This document shows positions 1-14,000 of a stretch of 64,000 bases of DNA, in pieces (positions within the stretch are counted from its first letter, which is position 1; every line of letters starts with the position of its first letter). Made by a program: the position numbers and the translations under genes. The stretch comes from Auanema rhodensis (taxonomy: Eukaryota; Nematoda; Chromadorea; Rhabditida; Rhabditidae): NCBI GenBank assembly GCA_964057225.1, contig OZ059899.1, positions 5,208,001 to 5,272,000 of the forward strand, read 5' to 3'. The notes beneath the pieces were generated by a model, which made no database searches, was not told the origin of the DNA, and saw only the letters and a program-made list of their open reading frames with translations.

Positions 1-376
1 ATATAATAAAAAATAAAAACATCATACATATATATAAATATAAATATATAATGTTTTTATTACAAATGAGAAAAAAAAGTTTAAAATGGATAAACATAAA
101 CAGGAAAAAAATAAACGTACAACGGATTAACAGTAAAAAAACAAAATTGATAAAGCACGCAGGATATAATCGCTAAACTGCGTTCTCCTTGCAATTTAGC
201 GTTAGAGCGCATTTTTATTTTTTAGTCTGCTCCTTACTAGGATAGCAATCATTAATTCTTCCATAATTTCACCATATTGTATTTTACAATTGAATATTGG
301 AACATTCCTGCGAATTTTTAAAATCATTTCATATTTTTTAATATAAGAATATTCTTATTACCTTTCAGTGGTTATC
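1..376. other. AT-rich intergenic / 5' flank of odr-4
   Basis: No coding exon is recognisable here. The stretch is very AT-rich. A pyrimidine tract ending in CTTTCAG at about 361-368 looks like a 3' splice acceptor lying 8 bases before a candidate ATG (377), so it may be a trans-splice site for the gene that follows. Confidence 0.5.
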
Positions 377-2553
377 ATGGGTATTCGCATTATACTCCCT
401 ATGTTACAAACAAACTTGCTTTACTCAATTTCATTTGTATTTTCCTCTTGTTCATTTATCTTTATCACCTGGTTTTGTCTCCCATAGCAACGGGATTACT
501 TTTCGATCTGCTGTAGTAATCAGCGGGCTTAATCCGCTGTGCGCACACTTTTCTCAGCTCATCATAATGCTGGTTCTTGACGTTCCTTCAGAAATGATCG
601 TATTCCCTAATTCATTGGATAGTTGGTTTGATAAAACAACTAAATTACACTGCCAACAAGAGAAAGAAAAAGGAATTCTGACGTCAGTCTATTTTTTAAT
701 TGGCTCTTTCTGTTCGGATGGAGATATTCATGTGGCTTATCCTGTTAAATGCCCCCATCCGGAATCGGCTAAAGATTCTGTAAGTTCTAAACGTGTTAAG
801 CGGAATTTATTGAAAGAAAAACTATCTATTTGCGGAGATGAGAAGGTATGTATTATCAGAAATATGTCGTATCGTGTAGCACACTTCTCATCTGTACACT
901 TGATTCTAAGTTTTACTCTTTCTTGCACCTAGCTGTGTAATCTTCAGCATTACTTTCTAAAACTTTTGTAGGTAAACAATCATATTATTCTTTATTCTTT
1001 AGGAAGGAGATGCGCTCAGTAAATCTTTGGATGATGAATGGATAATTGACTGTGCGGGAAAAATAACAAGAATCTTACCTGGTGGTGTTAATGTTGTAGG
1101 TAAGTATTATTTCTTCAAGCCTTTTGAAAAGTATTTATGATTTGAGGAGTTGCTTGGTTCTCAAATAAGAATGTTTATGTTGAAAATAAGTCAATGATAG
1201 TTATGGCTATTGCTCGAATACAAAGAACAAACAATTCCTTAACAACACTGAATCTGGGAAATGTTCATGACTATATGGTAAATTGAAGGATATGTCTTTT
1301 TTCTTAAATTTATTCGTGATTTTCAGGGTTTAGTATTCATTGAGACACCTTTTGGCAAAGCACAGGGAACCATAGTTGATGTAGTGAAACGAAGTCCTGA
1401 AACGCCAACTAAAATATCATTTTCAGCGGTAAGGGATTGATTAAACTTTTTAAATAGCACGGTTTCACAGTTAGAATGGATATCAGTCGTAACAAATGCT
1501 TCTGCACGGGTTAATCTCAACGTTCCACTCAGAGGTCAGCAGTCCCATTTCTATAATGAGTTTGCTGCCGCTATACGTCCTTTTGCGGAAAATCTGTTTT
1601 CGTGTGATACGGTAAATCTTTTTTAAACAGAATACCATCAAATGGCCCTTATGCAGATCTTAATAGACGGAGTTTTAAGAGAGGGCACTGAACCGTTGTT
1701 TAAGGATCCTAAAAAGAAAAAATCTACTGCCGTAGATGTGCAATTATTTATTGATCCCTGTCGTATGTTATACTACTGTTTCCAAAATAGAAATGGATTT
1801 TAGATAATAAGGAAAACTCTTGTGTGCCACAGAAAGCTAGCAATCTTCATGAAATAACATTTGATGTTGAGGTACATAACACTTATACTTATAGAAAATT
1901 GAAAGAATGACCCAGATTTAAGCATTTAAACTTAATTTTAGATTCGTGGAGCTGTGCCTGTTCGTTCTAACGTAGAAGCTGTCAAAACGGCTGCTAAGCA
2001 ACACTTGATTCGTTCACTTATGGCAAGAGCCGGTATAATATTAAATATGCTTTGAAATTGCAAAATATAATATAGAATTACAATACGAATCAATGGAAAT
2101 TGTGGAAGAAACTCAAGGAAATCAAGAATGCTCAGTTCATCAGCTACCTCGCCCTGCCACAACACTTCTTCCCTGCAATGCATGTGTTGCATGTTTAACT
2201 CAAATATAGATTTATTTCTAGGGTTCTGTTTTGGTTTCTGACTACTTATTTGAGGCGGATACTATCGAAGATGCACAGAAAAATTTTGAAGAAATACTTG
2301 AATTGAAAACTAATATTGGTTGGTAAATTTGTAGATAGTTCAATATCGTTATATTACAGAGCACGTTGATGACGGATGGGAAAGAGCTCTTCTTCCTGAA
2401 GAAATGGCTTCTGTGAAAAGTCCTTTGGATGGATCACCTGTTGTATCCTATAAGATTTCGGACGATGATATATCTGCAGCACCATTCTTTATTGTTCTAG
2501 CCGTGATAGTTGCTATTATCGCTATCGTGGTTTATTTTGCTATAAGAACCTAA
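377..2553 (+). CDS. odr-4: ODR-4 homologue, tail-anchored ER protein
   Basis: The spliced product matches the ODR-4 family. In C. elegans ODR-4 is needed to deliver odorant receptors to cilia; in animals it is an ER partner of the UFM1 protease UfSP2. Recognisable family blocks are an early SAVVISGLNP segment (about 508-540), WIIDCAGKITRILPGGVNVV (about 1039-1098), IRGAVPVRSNVEAVKTAAKQ (about 1943-2002), LPRPATTLLPC (about 2143-2175) and VLVSDYLFEADTIEDA (about 2227-2276). A single hydrophobic segment (about 2480-2545) sits at the extreme C-terminus, as in a tail-anchored protein. At least ten exons are inferred: 488-845 and 1003-1099 are well supported, and the last begins near 2360. The 5' exon is the weak point. 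I propose ATG 377 with a small exon to 402 (phase 2) joined to 488, but the N-terminus then seems short for the family. The gene converges on rnf-5. Confidence 0.82.
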
Positions 2554-2889
2554 GTATTTTTTAAACTTTCTGTGATAAATTGCATAAAAACCCTGAGAAA
2601 GGGTAATTTTTAAAATAGGGATTTTGATTTGAATCTTTTTGGGGGCATTCAATCACGCCATTACTCTCGATGTGATTTTCCGTATCTGATAACGATTTTA
2701 ATTTATTTTTCAAGAGGCTAAGCATTAAATATATGAAATATTTCTGTATATCACATGGAATGATAATGAGTTTCAAAATAATGACTATGATGAATACAAG
2801 AAATATACAAAGTCGAATAGTACGATAAAAATTCTATGCGTCGAACAAGTAGAGCTGTTATTAGGATTATATTTAAATTATTTTTTAAT
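2554..2889. other. Convergent intergenic region (odr-4 / rnf-5 3' ends)
   Basis: AT-rich spacer between two stop codons facing each other. It should hold the two 3' UTRs. I see no other feature. Confidence 0.5.
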
Positions 2890-3815
2890 TTAAACCATGA
2901 AAAGCCATGCTAGCATTGCAACTCCCACCAAAAGCCATATATTATTCAAAAACTCTTCTTCCTGATTCTGGCGGCTTCCAGGTTGTGCACGCTCATCCGT
3001 ATTATTACGCCAAAATGAGCCCATAAAAAACGAAATAGGAAAAACGCCTAAAACGTTATATGATGTGTGATATACATGATAATCTATAATTATTAAAATT
3101 TAAAAAATTACCGATTCCCATGGAAAATTGGACTCCCCCCGCTCCTCCACCGGAATCCCCACCCCAGCTGAATCCAGGGAACCCAGTCTGAATTAAAAAA
3201 AGACAATTGAATTCAAAATTCAAAAACATAAGTCTGATTAGACTTACCTGAGGAGCTTCAGTTCGTTGACCTCTTGGACGCGGAGGAACCTTTTCTCGGG
3301 GATCAGTATTGTCTCCACCGCGACCATATAAAGGTATCACCTTAAAAAGTACAAGAAATAAATTACGATATGCGATACGAATAAAAACCAACCTTGTCCC
3401 TACTTATAGATGATTTGCAGACAGGGCATAACTGACGATGAGGTCTAGTATCCAGCCACTGTACTAAGCAGGGCCAACAAAATAAATGACCACACATAGA
3501 AACAACAGCATCTTTAGCAGTGTCCAGGCAAATATTACATTCAAATCTGAAAAAAATTGAACATATCAAAATATGAGAAGAGCAATATTGAAAACAGCGG
3601 AACTAATGCATACTAAACATGCTTATCGATTAAACTTATTCAGCATATTTCAATGAAAACATATAGAATCGGGCAAATTGAAACGATTTAGCAATAATGG
3701 CACATATTATAATTTACCTTGCATTATCTTCTTCTTTAGGCTTAGAACTAGAGGGTTGTTCACCTCCTGCCCCAGCTTCGTTACTTGATCCTTGACTTTC
3801 AGCTGACGTGGACAT
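2890..3815 (-). CDS. rnf-5: RNF5/RNF185-type membrane RING E3 ubiquitin ligase
   Basis: The product is an ER-membrane RING ubiquitin ligase acting in ER-associated degradation. Exon 1 (3815 to about 3718) encodes an S/G/P-rich start. The next exon carries a C3HC4 [24 protein letters not shown], then LFCWPC, then [14 protein letters not shown] (about 3410-3548). Then come [20 protein letters not shown] (about 3280-3340) and a Gly-rich linker. The last exon encodes [12 protein letters not shown] and a C-terminal hydrophobic stretch [14 protein letters not shown] ending at the stop at 2890-2892, as expected for the RNF5/RNF185 tail anchor. Length is about 200 residues, close to family size. It is divergent from rnf-121, sharing a promoter of about 290 bases. 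From memory, the C. elegans orthologues rnf-5, ccdc-55 and rnf-121 are also adjacent. Confidence 0.93.
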
Positions 3816-4106
3816 TCAGAAACACTGAAAACTTGAACATGTTTGGATACATTTAGTTTATATTAGTTTCAAGAACATAAGGGTGTATTAATAACGAAAT
3901 TTCCTATATTGAGAAGAATAATCACATGAGGCCAAATCGAACCACTTAATCGACTATTATTCAATAGCACGACGTTGCGCTGGTGCGAGCACATACGTAA
4001 CTGCGACTAAAACACTACCGCAACGTCAGCAGTATCTTGAACTTTCGAAATGCTTTTATTCAAAATCTGAATATATTTTAATTTTTCTTGCCTTTAAGGT
4101 AGTTAG
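3816..4106. promoter_or_regulatory. Bidirectional promoter between rnf-5 and rnf-121
   Basis: Only about 290 bases separate the two divergent start codons, so the promoters of both genes must be here. The block at about 3950-4035 is richer in CpG (GCACGACGTTGCGCTGGTGC and nearby) than its surroundings, the likely core. A CTTGCCTTTAAG acceptor-like tract lies just before the rnf-121 ATG. Confidence 0.6.
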
Positions 4107-5423
<1,317 letters not shown>

Positions 5424-5762
5424 AATATATGTAAAAATGGGAGCTGATCTTCACACAAGCTGTGATCATATTTATTTATTGCTTATTAATAATAATTATT
5501 TTCGTATAATCTTTAATAATTTCATAATTGTTTGAGCTCGAGTTTTATCGTAAGCCAAAAAAAGGAAAAAATTTGCCATTATTAGCAAGCTCTTGTCGTT
5601 TATTATTGACTCAATCATTTATTAAAAATATCAGAATCACTAACTACAATAAATTTTTTCTCATATTTGTTCTCAATATATTTTAGGTTTAACACCAAAT
5701 TTATCACAAAAAATTTTTGAATGTTTCATATTGGTTTTCTATAGGTTTCAATTCCCAGTGGA
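5424..5762. other. Spacer between rnf-121 and nsrp-1
   Basis: AT-rich, with no coding signal. It ends in TTTCAATTCCCAG (about 5747-5759) four bases before the next ATG, which looks like a trans-splice acceptor. Same-strand spacing of about 340 bases is compatible with, but does not prove, an operon. Confidence 0.45.
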
Positions 5763-7426
5763 ATGGCCGATGAACAGAAGAAAAAGTTCCTTTTCGTTTG
5801 ATTAAGAAATCCAAACATTGAATTTCAGGCAGTATGGATTAATTTTTAAGGGGAAAAAAGATGAAAAACCTGTAATTAAAAAAGTTGCATCTGTATTTGA
5901 CAACGACGATGATGACGATGATAAGGTTGGTTAGTGTGGGGTTAAATATCATTATAAGCTAATAGTGTCGGACTTTACATAACCTAGATACGTTTTTTGC
6001 TTTAAATATTTATTCTTGCAGGTTGATGTATCTTACTCAACGACTTCAGCCTCAACCATAAGAATGCAGAAAGCCGCTGAGAGGCAACATGAAAGAGCAT
6101 TAGCCGAAGATCCATCTGTATTTGATTACGATGCTAGCTATGACGAAATTCAAGCTGTAAAAAATGAGAAAGTTTGATTTGTGATTCGTGGCAGTTTAGT
6201 TAAAACTTTTTTCTATAGTTAACCGAGCAGCATGAAAAAGATGCCAATCGTGAGTCGAAATATGCGGAGTTATTCATTAAAGCAAAGCTACGACGAGACA
6301 TTGGTATGACAACATCACCATTTTTATACTTTAGCTTAATATTTTACAGAAAAGCATAGTAGAGAAGATAGACAGCAACAGCAAGAAAGAATAAGAGAAG
6401 GTGAAGAGTTCGCAGACAAAGAGGTTGAGAAGATCAAAATTTAAGAGTTTATGTATTTTTTAGGTGTTTGTTACTGGTGCGTACAGAAAGAGAATGGAAG
6501 AGATTCAGAATTTCCGGGAAGAAGAAGCTTATGAAGCTAGATTTAATGGTAATGATGCAATGCTTTATTTTAATATTTAATACTCTTTCTAGATCTTACA
6601 TCTGTTGATCACCAAAAAGATTGGCGTTTTGGAATTGGCAGAATGTTGTTGAATGATGTAGCAAGAAGCGGAGTATTGAAAAAAGACGAAGAAACTTCTG
6701 AGGAACCAGCAACTTTCAGTGATCTTAAAAAGAAAGGAGTTAAAAACATTCGTAAAAGGTATTCCATATCTGGTTCTATAACATAGCATCATCTACTATT
6801 TTGCTCTATTTTATAGACAAGAGAGTCGATCTTCATCACCCGAAGCTGAGGCAGAACCAGAGCAAAAACCTAAAGATGAAGTCAAAAAGAAATCTATTTA
6901 TGATGATGATGATGATGCTCCTGTTTTCAAACCTCCTCCTATTAAACCAAAACAGAAAAATTTCGAAGGAGAACTTAAACCTGGCCTTAATACGGTTTAT
7001 TAATATTTCTCATTTATAGTATATTTTTTTTAAATTAAGGTATCAAAAAAGGCACAAACACAGGCTGAGAAATTGAAAGAAAGACAATTCACACCAACAC
7101 CTCCATCATCAGACGATGAATCGGATAGAAAACGAGATCGTAATGCTGGAGAAGGAAAAAAAGAAATTAAAGAAGAGGATATAAAGAAAGAGACTCTAGA
7201 GGAGAAGAAAGCAAAGAAAAAGGTTTGGATATTTTCAAATTTCTTTAAAAAATAAAAAAAAATAATTTAGATTGTTCGATTGAATCCAGAAGAGATTAAG
7301 GCAAAACGTTTGATTCGCTTAAAAGAGCTAGTGAAACAACGCAATGGTCCAGAAGAAATAAATGCATTCCGAGAAAGGTATCTACAGAGGAGGGATATGA
7401 ATTTCGTTGAACCACCTCTCTGTTAA
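5763..7426 (+). CDS. ccdc-55: Nuclear speckle splicing regulator NSRP1 / CCDC55 homologue
   Basis: NSRP1 is an RS-like nuclear-speckle protein that affects alternative splicing. Exon 1 (5763-5786) reads MADEQKK and splices into KQYGLIFKGKKDEKPVIKK (from 5829), the family signature (human NSRP1 has RQYGLILPKK). Further blocks are SVFDNDDDDDD, ALAEDPSVFDYDASYDEIQA (6097-6156), the charged coiled-coil region, KEVFVTGAYRKRMEEIQNFR (about 6463-6525) and a C-terminal NAFRERYLQRRDM (7362-7400). An acidic/lysine-rich low-complexity region fills 6840-7230. Predicted size is about 390 residues, shorter than human NSRP1, which has a much longer RS/RE region. The order relative to rnf-121 and rnf-5 matches my memory of C. 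elegans. Confidence 0.88.
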
Positions 7427-10400
7427 CTGACCTCATATCATTCTATGTCTTATGTAAAATATTTTAATACAAACTTGTTATTTTGATCTTTGATTGTGTT
7501 ATGAAATAATTCGTAACATTCTACTCATAAAACATATTCATTTTCTCTTAGAATGAAATGGTTATTTTCAATTCTTCTATTTTTCGTCGATAGTTCGATC
7601 AGAGAAAAAAAATGTATTTTCCTTTAAGAGAAATTGTTTGAATCATCAATATGTGGATAGTATTCTTATCAGGGTGTAGAGCTAGCTGTAAATTTCATTT
7701 ACAATCATTCTTCAAGCAAAGGCTACTTGAAAAGATTCAGGATCTATTCATAGAGTTTTGAGTCGTCAGCCGTCCGCCCACAATAGGTGAGTGCAGTTTG
7801 GCAGAGACAGCTATATTAACTCTTGCTACTGATTATTCTTTAATTCTTATTTCCCAATATAAAAAGTAATTCAAACTTCTTATCTTTTTTTCCGGTTTTC
7901 TTTATAATGGTGTGCCATTTGAGCTCACGTCTTTGTCACCCGATGCATTGTTTGTACGAGCTAGAGAAACAGCAGTTTCTCGGAGCAAGTTTCTGTTCTT
8001 TTTCACTAAATTTTTCTTACATCGTTCTGTCTTTATAATTTTACTGTAGCAGGTTTCTTTTTCTTTCTTTTTTTCTTCACAATAGAACAAGAAAAAATGA
8101 AGAAATTGGCTGAGGTTTGTAAATCTGAAGATATGAATATAAAGAGAAAAAGAAAATACATAAAACACAGTATCTTATATTTCATTTCTCTTAATAAAAT
8201 ATGAACGAGCTAACTTTTGTGTCAAGTGATTAACAAGTTGTTCGTTGCTCTTACTCACACTTCATTGTATTTCGAGCTTCGAATTGTGATTTTTTTCTCA
8301 ATGTCACTATGAAATTACTCATTTTCACTATTTTACGCCTTATTCTTCTTTATGTTTCCATTTCTTCAAACTATAGCGTATACATATGATGCTCTTCATA
8401 TTTTTTTATTTTATGGCATTTTTTTTTGAAATAAGGTATCTCAAAAATGTATTTTCGATGGCAAATATTTGCCTTGAATGGGAAACGAATGATCTGTATT
8501 CCTTTTCTCACTTGAAATATCAATCGTATTCTTTACGATGTGAAATGGCATAAACTTTTCTTTTTTGCTTTATCGTATAAAAAGAACCATTTTGAGTATT
8601 GTTATCCAATCAGTATTTCAATATACTTCGTTTTTAAGAAAATCGTCCATTATTTTCCTCCTAAAGTTAAACCTTTTATGGTACTTCATGCTCATTACTA
8701 TAATTGAGCTATAAATATAATATTTTGTATTTTGGTATGATCATAAGATGACATGGGTTTATGTATTGTCTTTTCATGTATAGTAGAATCATATAAATTT
8801 TTATTATTTTTAAAAAAAAAGTTAACGTTAATACAATCATAGATATTTCTTGTTTTTTTTGGACATCTGAGTCAAATTCTCAAAAAAACGTTTGCCGAGT
8901 CATCTTGCATCAATAGTTTAGATATAGTATTAGCGTAGAATGTTTAAAATACTATTTTTATTTCTTATTTTGGAATTTTTAAGTGTTTAGATGCAGTTAA
9001 TTATTATTTCGATTGTCTTTATATAAATATTTCGGATGTAAATAACAGAAAACTTTGACCATTTGAGTGAGCATCTCAAGTTTCATCCACGAATCGTGTA
9101 GCTACATTGCGTTCTTGCTTTTCGATGCTGTTAGGCCAACAACACCCTTGTCAAGTGGTTCCTTCTTGGCCAAGAGTTTACTTCATCATGATGATGGTTT
9201 CCCCGTCGTCGTTATCGTCTGACTTAGCAACCATCAGATGTAATGTGATGCGTCGTCGATGCAACGACAAGTATGTCTAATGAACATACGATATTCTTCA
9301 GCACCTTTATTTGGACCCGAGCTAATTATTAGTATTGAAAGCATATTTCAAATTTTAAGGTTGAGCGGAGAAAATGTTTGAAATCCTTTTCTTTCTTCAT
9401 TCTCACTTATTAGGTTCATCTATCCTAAGTGTATTTAAATACATTGACTGATTAACCTTTTGTCCTCGTTTTTCGCCTCATTATGTCTTCACCTTCCAAA
9501 GTTGTTAAATCCTTTTTTATTTATTTCTATCCTTAGGTCATGTGAATGTTAAATTCAGAAAGAGAAAAGAAACTTTCAAAACAAACAAAAAAAAGGTTTT
9601 GGTGCATGAAGTACTCTTTTCATCCAAAACTTTCCCTTTTGTTCTCTTTTTTTTGACCTTTTGTGTCAGAAACGGAAACAAACAGTATGTTGTTTCAGTA
9701 GCTTACTCAGTTTTTCACACACAATTCTGCTTGCACACAATCCTTTAAGTATCAGTTCCACATTAAAACTCGTTCATTCGTATACTCAGAAACAAATATA
9801 TTCAGCTTTATGCTCTTCTAAAGCCTTGTTTAGAAAAATAAACTCAACAATCTGTGAACTAAGCAGATATGAAGAAAACTTGAAAATGTGAAGAAAAGCA
9901 TGAAACATTAAGCAGAAGTCCCACTTAAATTGTACGTTGTCCTTACCCCCCACGTTATCGGTGTCTATTTCATCTGATTTGTTTGCTGAACTCTCTAACT
10001 GCCTATCTCGAAATATTGAATAGGTTTGAGAGAGAAAGGGAAAGAATAACTGATTAGAGCTGAGGTGATTACAGTTGATTACATGATTTCTCCTGAAGCA
10101 CGGTTTTCTTTTCTGTCAATATCTCTTTTCCTATGCTCATGCATTTCTCTTTTCTCCCTAGGCCTATCATTTTCTTTTCATCTGATGTCTCTGGCAACTA
10201 TTTCATTCCACACTCTGTACATGTTTGTTCTACAGCTCAATGCTCTTAAAATGTAACCGAAATTCCATAACCAAACGTGGATCATTTTTTCTCTATTTTT
10301 GTCCCATCTTCTCCTTCTTTTCTCTTCCTTTTTTCCATGTTCTTTCAATCTCTTCAACCTTTTTTTTAATTTCACAGCTTAAATTCCTAATAATGTTTAT

Positions 10401-11061
10401 GTTCATCATTCTCACTACTACTTTTATGAATCAAAAGTTATTCTACTATTTTCCCACCAGTCTCTTTCCATTTATTCCGACGATGACGTCATCTGATGAT
10501 GACAAGCATTTTTGTTTCACCGTTTATATACGATACTCCTCTCTTTTCTTTTCGTTTTTGTTTTGATATCCTGCAATCTAGTGATATTTTCCTCCTTTCC
10601 TTTTGTATTTAGGCATTTCTAGTCTTTCTCTTGTTCTCTTCAATAAATTTTTCTTTCTTACTCATCTATTTCCATCTCTTTCAATTCGTTTTTTACCTCT
10701 TCCTATATTCATCCATCTGAATTCTTTTATTCTTATACAGAAATACTTTTTCTAATCACTATTTTCCTTTTCGACTATTCTTGTATACTTTTCACTTCAA
10801 GCCAGACAAACTATTTTTCAACCAACATTCAAGATTTCTTCAATCATTTAACATTACTTGTTTTCTTAGTTTTAAGAGTATGTCCATAATAATATATTTT
10901 CATATCTCGTAGATATTCCCTATTTTCCATAAACTGTTTTGTTTCCGTTATTTCATGAAACGTATAACTGAATAAATTATTTCTTTTTTCTTTTTCACAT
11001 AATATGAATCATTTTGTTTTATTCAGATATTCTATAAAAAATACAATTTATTCATTTAGAT
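7427..11061. other. Long gene-poor region upstream of the hsp-25-like gene
   Basis: No protein family is recognisable in 3.6 kb, which is unusual in a window this dense. Most of it is AT-rich with pyrimidine-rich runs (for example 10100-10700, T/C-rich on the plus strand), so the open frames there are low-complexity artefacts. Two patches stand out: a more GC-rich patch at about 9060-9290 with repeated GTCGTCG-type motifs, and a perfect palindromic TGACGTCA at 10484-10491. The likely content is 5' regulatory sequence. Confidence 0.5.
10482..10493. promoter_or_regulatory. CRE/bZIP-type palindrome (GATGACGTCATC)
   Basis: A perfect 12-base palindrome containing the TGACGTCA site bound by CREB/ATF-family bZIP factors. 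It lies about 570 bases upstream of the first recognisable hsp-25 exon. A second TGACGTCA with similar 3' flank is at 13069-13076. Function is inferred from motif identity only. Confidence 0.4.
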
Positions 11062-14000
11062 ATGGCTTATTACGAAAAAGGCGAACATTACGTTCAAGAA
11101 CGACGCTACAAAAATGGATATGTAAGTTCAAAATGATATATTCCAAATTATGAAAAAGACAAAAACGAACTTCCCATGCCGGGAATCGAACCCGGGCCGC
11201 GTGGGTGAAAACCACGAATCCTAACCACTAGACCACATGGGAGGATGTTAGAGTTGTTTTTAGCTCCTTGATGTTAAAACGACAAATGTTTTTTATTTTT
11301 TAAGACAATATCTTTACAATTACAGCAAGAATGACCTAATAAGTTTGAATATATTAAAGAATTTAGTAGTCTCAAAGTTACATTTCATAGACTAAAATTG
11401 GTTTGTGATAGCTTCCATTTGCACGCATGCTTTCCTCTTATAGCTGTTCACTCACTAAATTTGGATTGAACTTCCTTTAAATTGAGCAGTCTGCTCAATC
11501 AGACAAAAACTCGGCTTTTACCCTAACATTGATTCAATATTATTCCTATTTTCTACTTTTTTGCCTTCTTTAAAATATTCGGCTATTATAAATCAGTAAA
11601 CAGTTGAACAAAGTATTCAAAATGAAAATATTCAACCTGATATGCTTTAAGAGTAAAGAAACTCTTGATGAAGAACAATGGCAACGTGAAGTTCCTCATT
11701 CCGTACGAAACGATCGATTTGCCATTGATAAGTAAGATCTTATTTGTTTTTTATTTTATTTAAAATTAAAAAATAATTTAGATATCGTGATGATGTACGT
11801 AGTAGTATTACTAACAATAATGTTCGATATGTAAAGATACCTGGAGAACGTATTGTTGATGACTATCGTCGTGTGGATTATACTAATGATGATGATGACC
11901 ATGGGTTTTAGTATGTTTTTTTAAAGATTTAAAGAATAAGAAATTTAAAAAGTTTGCTTAAAGAAATAGTCTTTCGAAAGCTTTTATTGAAGTAAATGTA
12001 TATAGTTATAAATGGATATATCATCATAAGGATTCAATTAATTGCAATTTACGTAACAAATTAAACATTTCATTAAATGAATTCACTTAAATTTTAATAA
12101 ATTTTGTTCGTAAGATTCTGACATCTCTGATTCATCTATTCCTCTATGTAATCTCTATTTAAGGCCATTATGGTTCATCACCATATACAAACCATATATC
12201 CGAATAAATGTGTTGACGACCATTTCGGTAGTTGTGGTCATCATCATTCTTAATCGGTTTTGTCTCTCACAACTACTTTCCATCATCCCCCCTCTCCCTC
12301 TTTTAATACTAAACAGTGCGATATTGAATCAAACATTCTTTTAATAACTAATAACGATACAATTACTGTACATAACGTAATTATGTCCTATCGAAATATT
12401 CTGTAAGTCAGATTTCAACTTTTCTTTAACTTATGAAAATTTTAAGACTTGTTTTGTGAATCTTAGGACATTTAGACTCTTCTTAGACTTATGAATACTG
12501 TCAAGAAAATGTAAAAAGAATAGTTATTCTTCATAATATTATATCTATTTTTATTATTTTCTTCGAAAAAAAAAAAGTTTGGGACATAAAAAAGAATCAT
12601 TAACATGTCATTTAATGAGACGAAATCTTGGCAATGCATTTCTTATCGGCAAATCTCATACAATCAACATTTACAATTATAAACTTGTTCGGCTTGATAT
12701 GCTCAATAACAAATTTAAGGACATAATTTATTAACTTTGTTTCATGGATAAACTAAAGCATGTTGACTATTTTCCTTGATCTCCTTCTATCCATCTCTCT
12801 TCTTGTCTAAGCTTTCCTCTTGATGTCTCTTAATCTTGGTTCTTGAGTTTTTCATTCTGAAGTTGTGTACTTCACGAATTTTTTCACATGTCATTTGTCG
12901 AGCTATTTCAATATTATAGAATAATTAAATAATTATTCACATAAAGGTCTATATATCATATGAATTCAACATGAAAATAATCAAAATGAAAATTCTATCA
13001 TTTATTAGTTTCTTGTTCTATCAATTCGAAGCCATGTACGATTTCTTCTCTCGGGCTGACATTAATGGTGACGTCATCAGCAATGCTATCTTCATTTTTT
13101 CGCGCATTTGCTTTTCCTCATATTCACATGAAACCCATCATCTTGAAGATGTATAATCGTCTTCACTATCTTCAATGTTAGTGGAAAAGTATGTATTTAC
13201 GTGAACATCCATAACATATCATTCGCTTACTCAATCCTATCGCGTCTGAAAAAAGTTTTCATTAAACCTTTGATTGAAAAGCATTTCACTTCACGAAAGA
13301 AAAAGCGTTTCTATTGACAAGTCTGCTTAATTTCATCAAACCTATGTATACTAGAAGAAGTATGTGAATGAAGTTTGCGCTATTAGGCTACACACCTTTT
13401 CTTATCTTTGATCAAGAATTAACTCTTCGCTTCCTTTCATCTATCAGCATTTTTTCTTAAATTTGTTACAAACAACTTTCACAGATTTGTTATAATATTA
13501 TTAGTATTTCGTTTTCAATTATTCATACTTTAAAGCCTATATTGGTTAGGTTTTAAGAATTGGTTTCTTATTAACACAATTGTGTATGTTTTACATTCAT
13601 TTTTGAGAATTATTGAAAACAAATTTTACTTTTGACATATCCTACTAATTGGCATATTATTACATCATGCTTGCTAGTTTGTATACGTAAATGTATTTAT
13701 ATTCTTAAATATTGGCAAACATTCCTCCTTTTCTTTGCATTATTCAGCTTTTTCATTGCTAATTATCGCTTTTCGACCTCGTGTACAACCTGTCTTGCCT
13801 TATACCGGAATATCTATCTGTTAAACTCATAATGTTTTAGTTCATTTCATTAAATATATACTCTTAACTACAAAACGACTTTTATTTTATATACAACTTT
13901 ACAAAAAAAAACAATTTCCACGTAATTCACACGTGGGATAGCACAAATTTACATTTCAAATAGCATGATAACGGTTGCATTTGTCTTTTTTCTCTTATTC

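Noticed and set aside
435-487. Open frame extending the odr-4 exon upstream (MYFPLVHLSL...)
   Set aside because: A TTTTGTCTCCCATAG acceptor ends at 487 and the upstream residues do not match the family; treated as intron.
10065-10566. Overlapping ORFs on both strands
   Set aside because: They arise from T/C-rich low-complexity sequence (Ser/Phe/Leu runs), with no splice context or family match.
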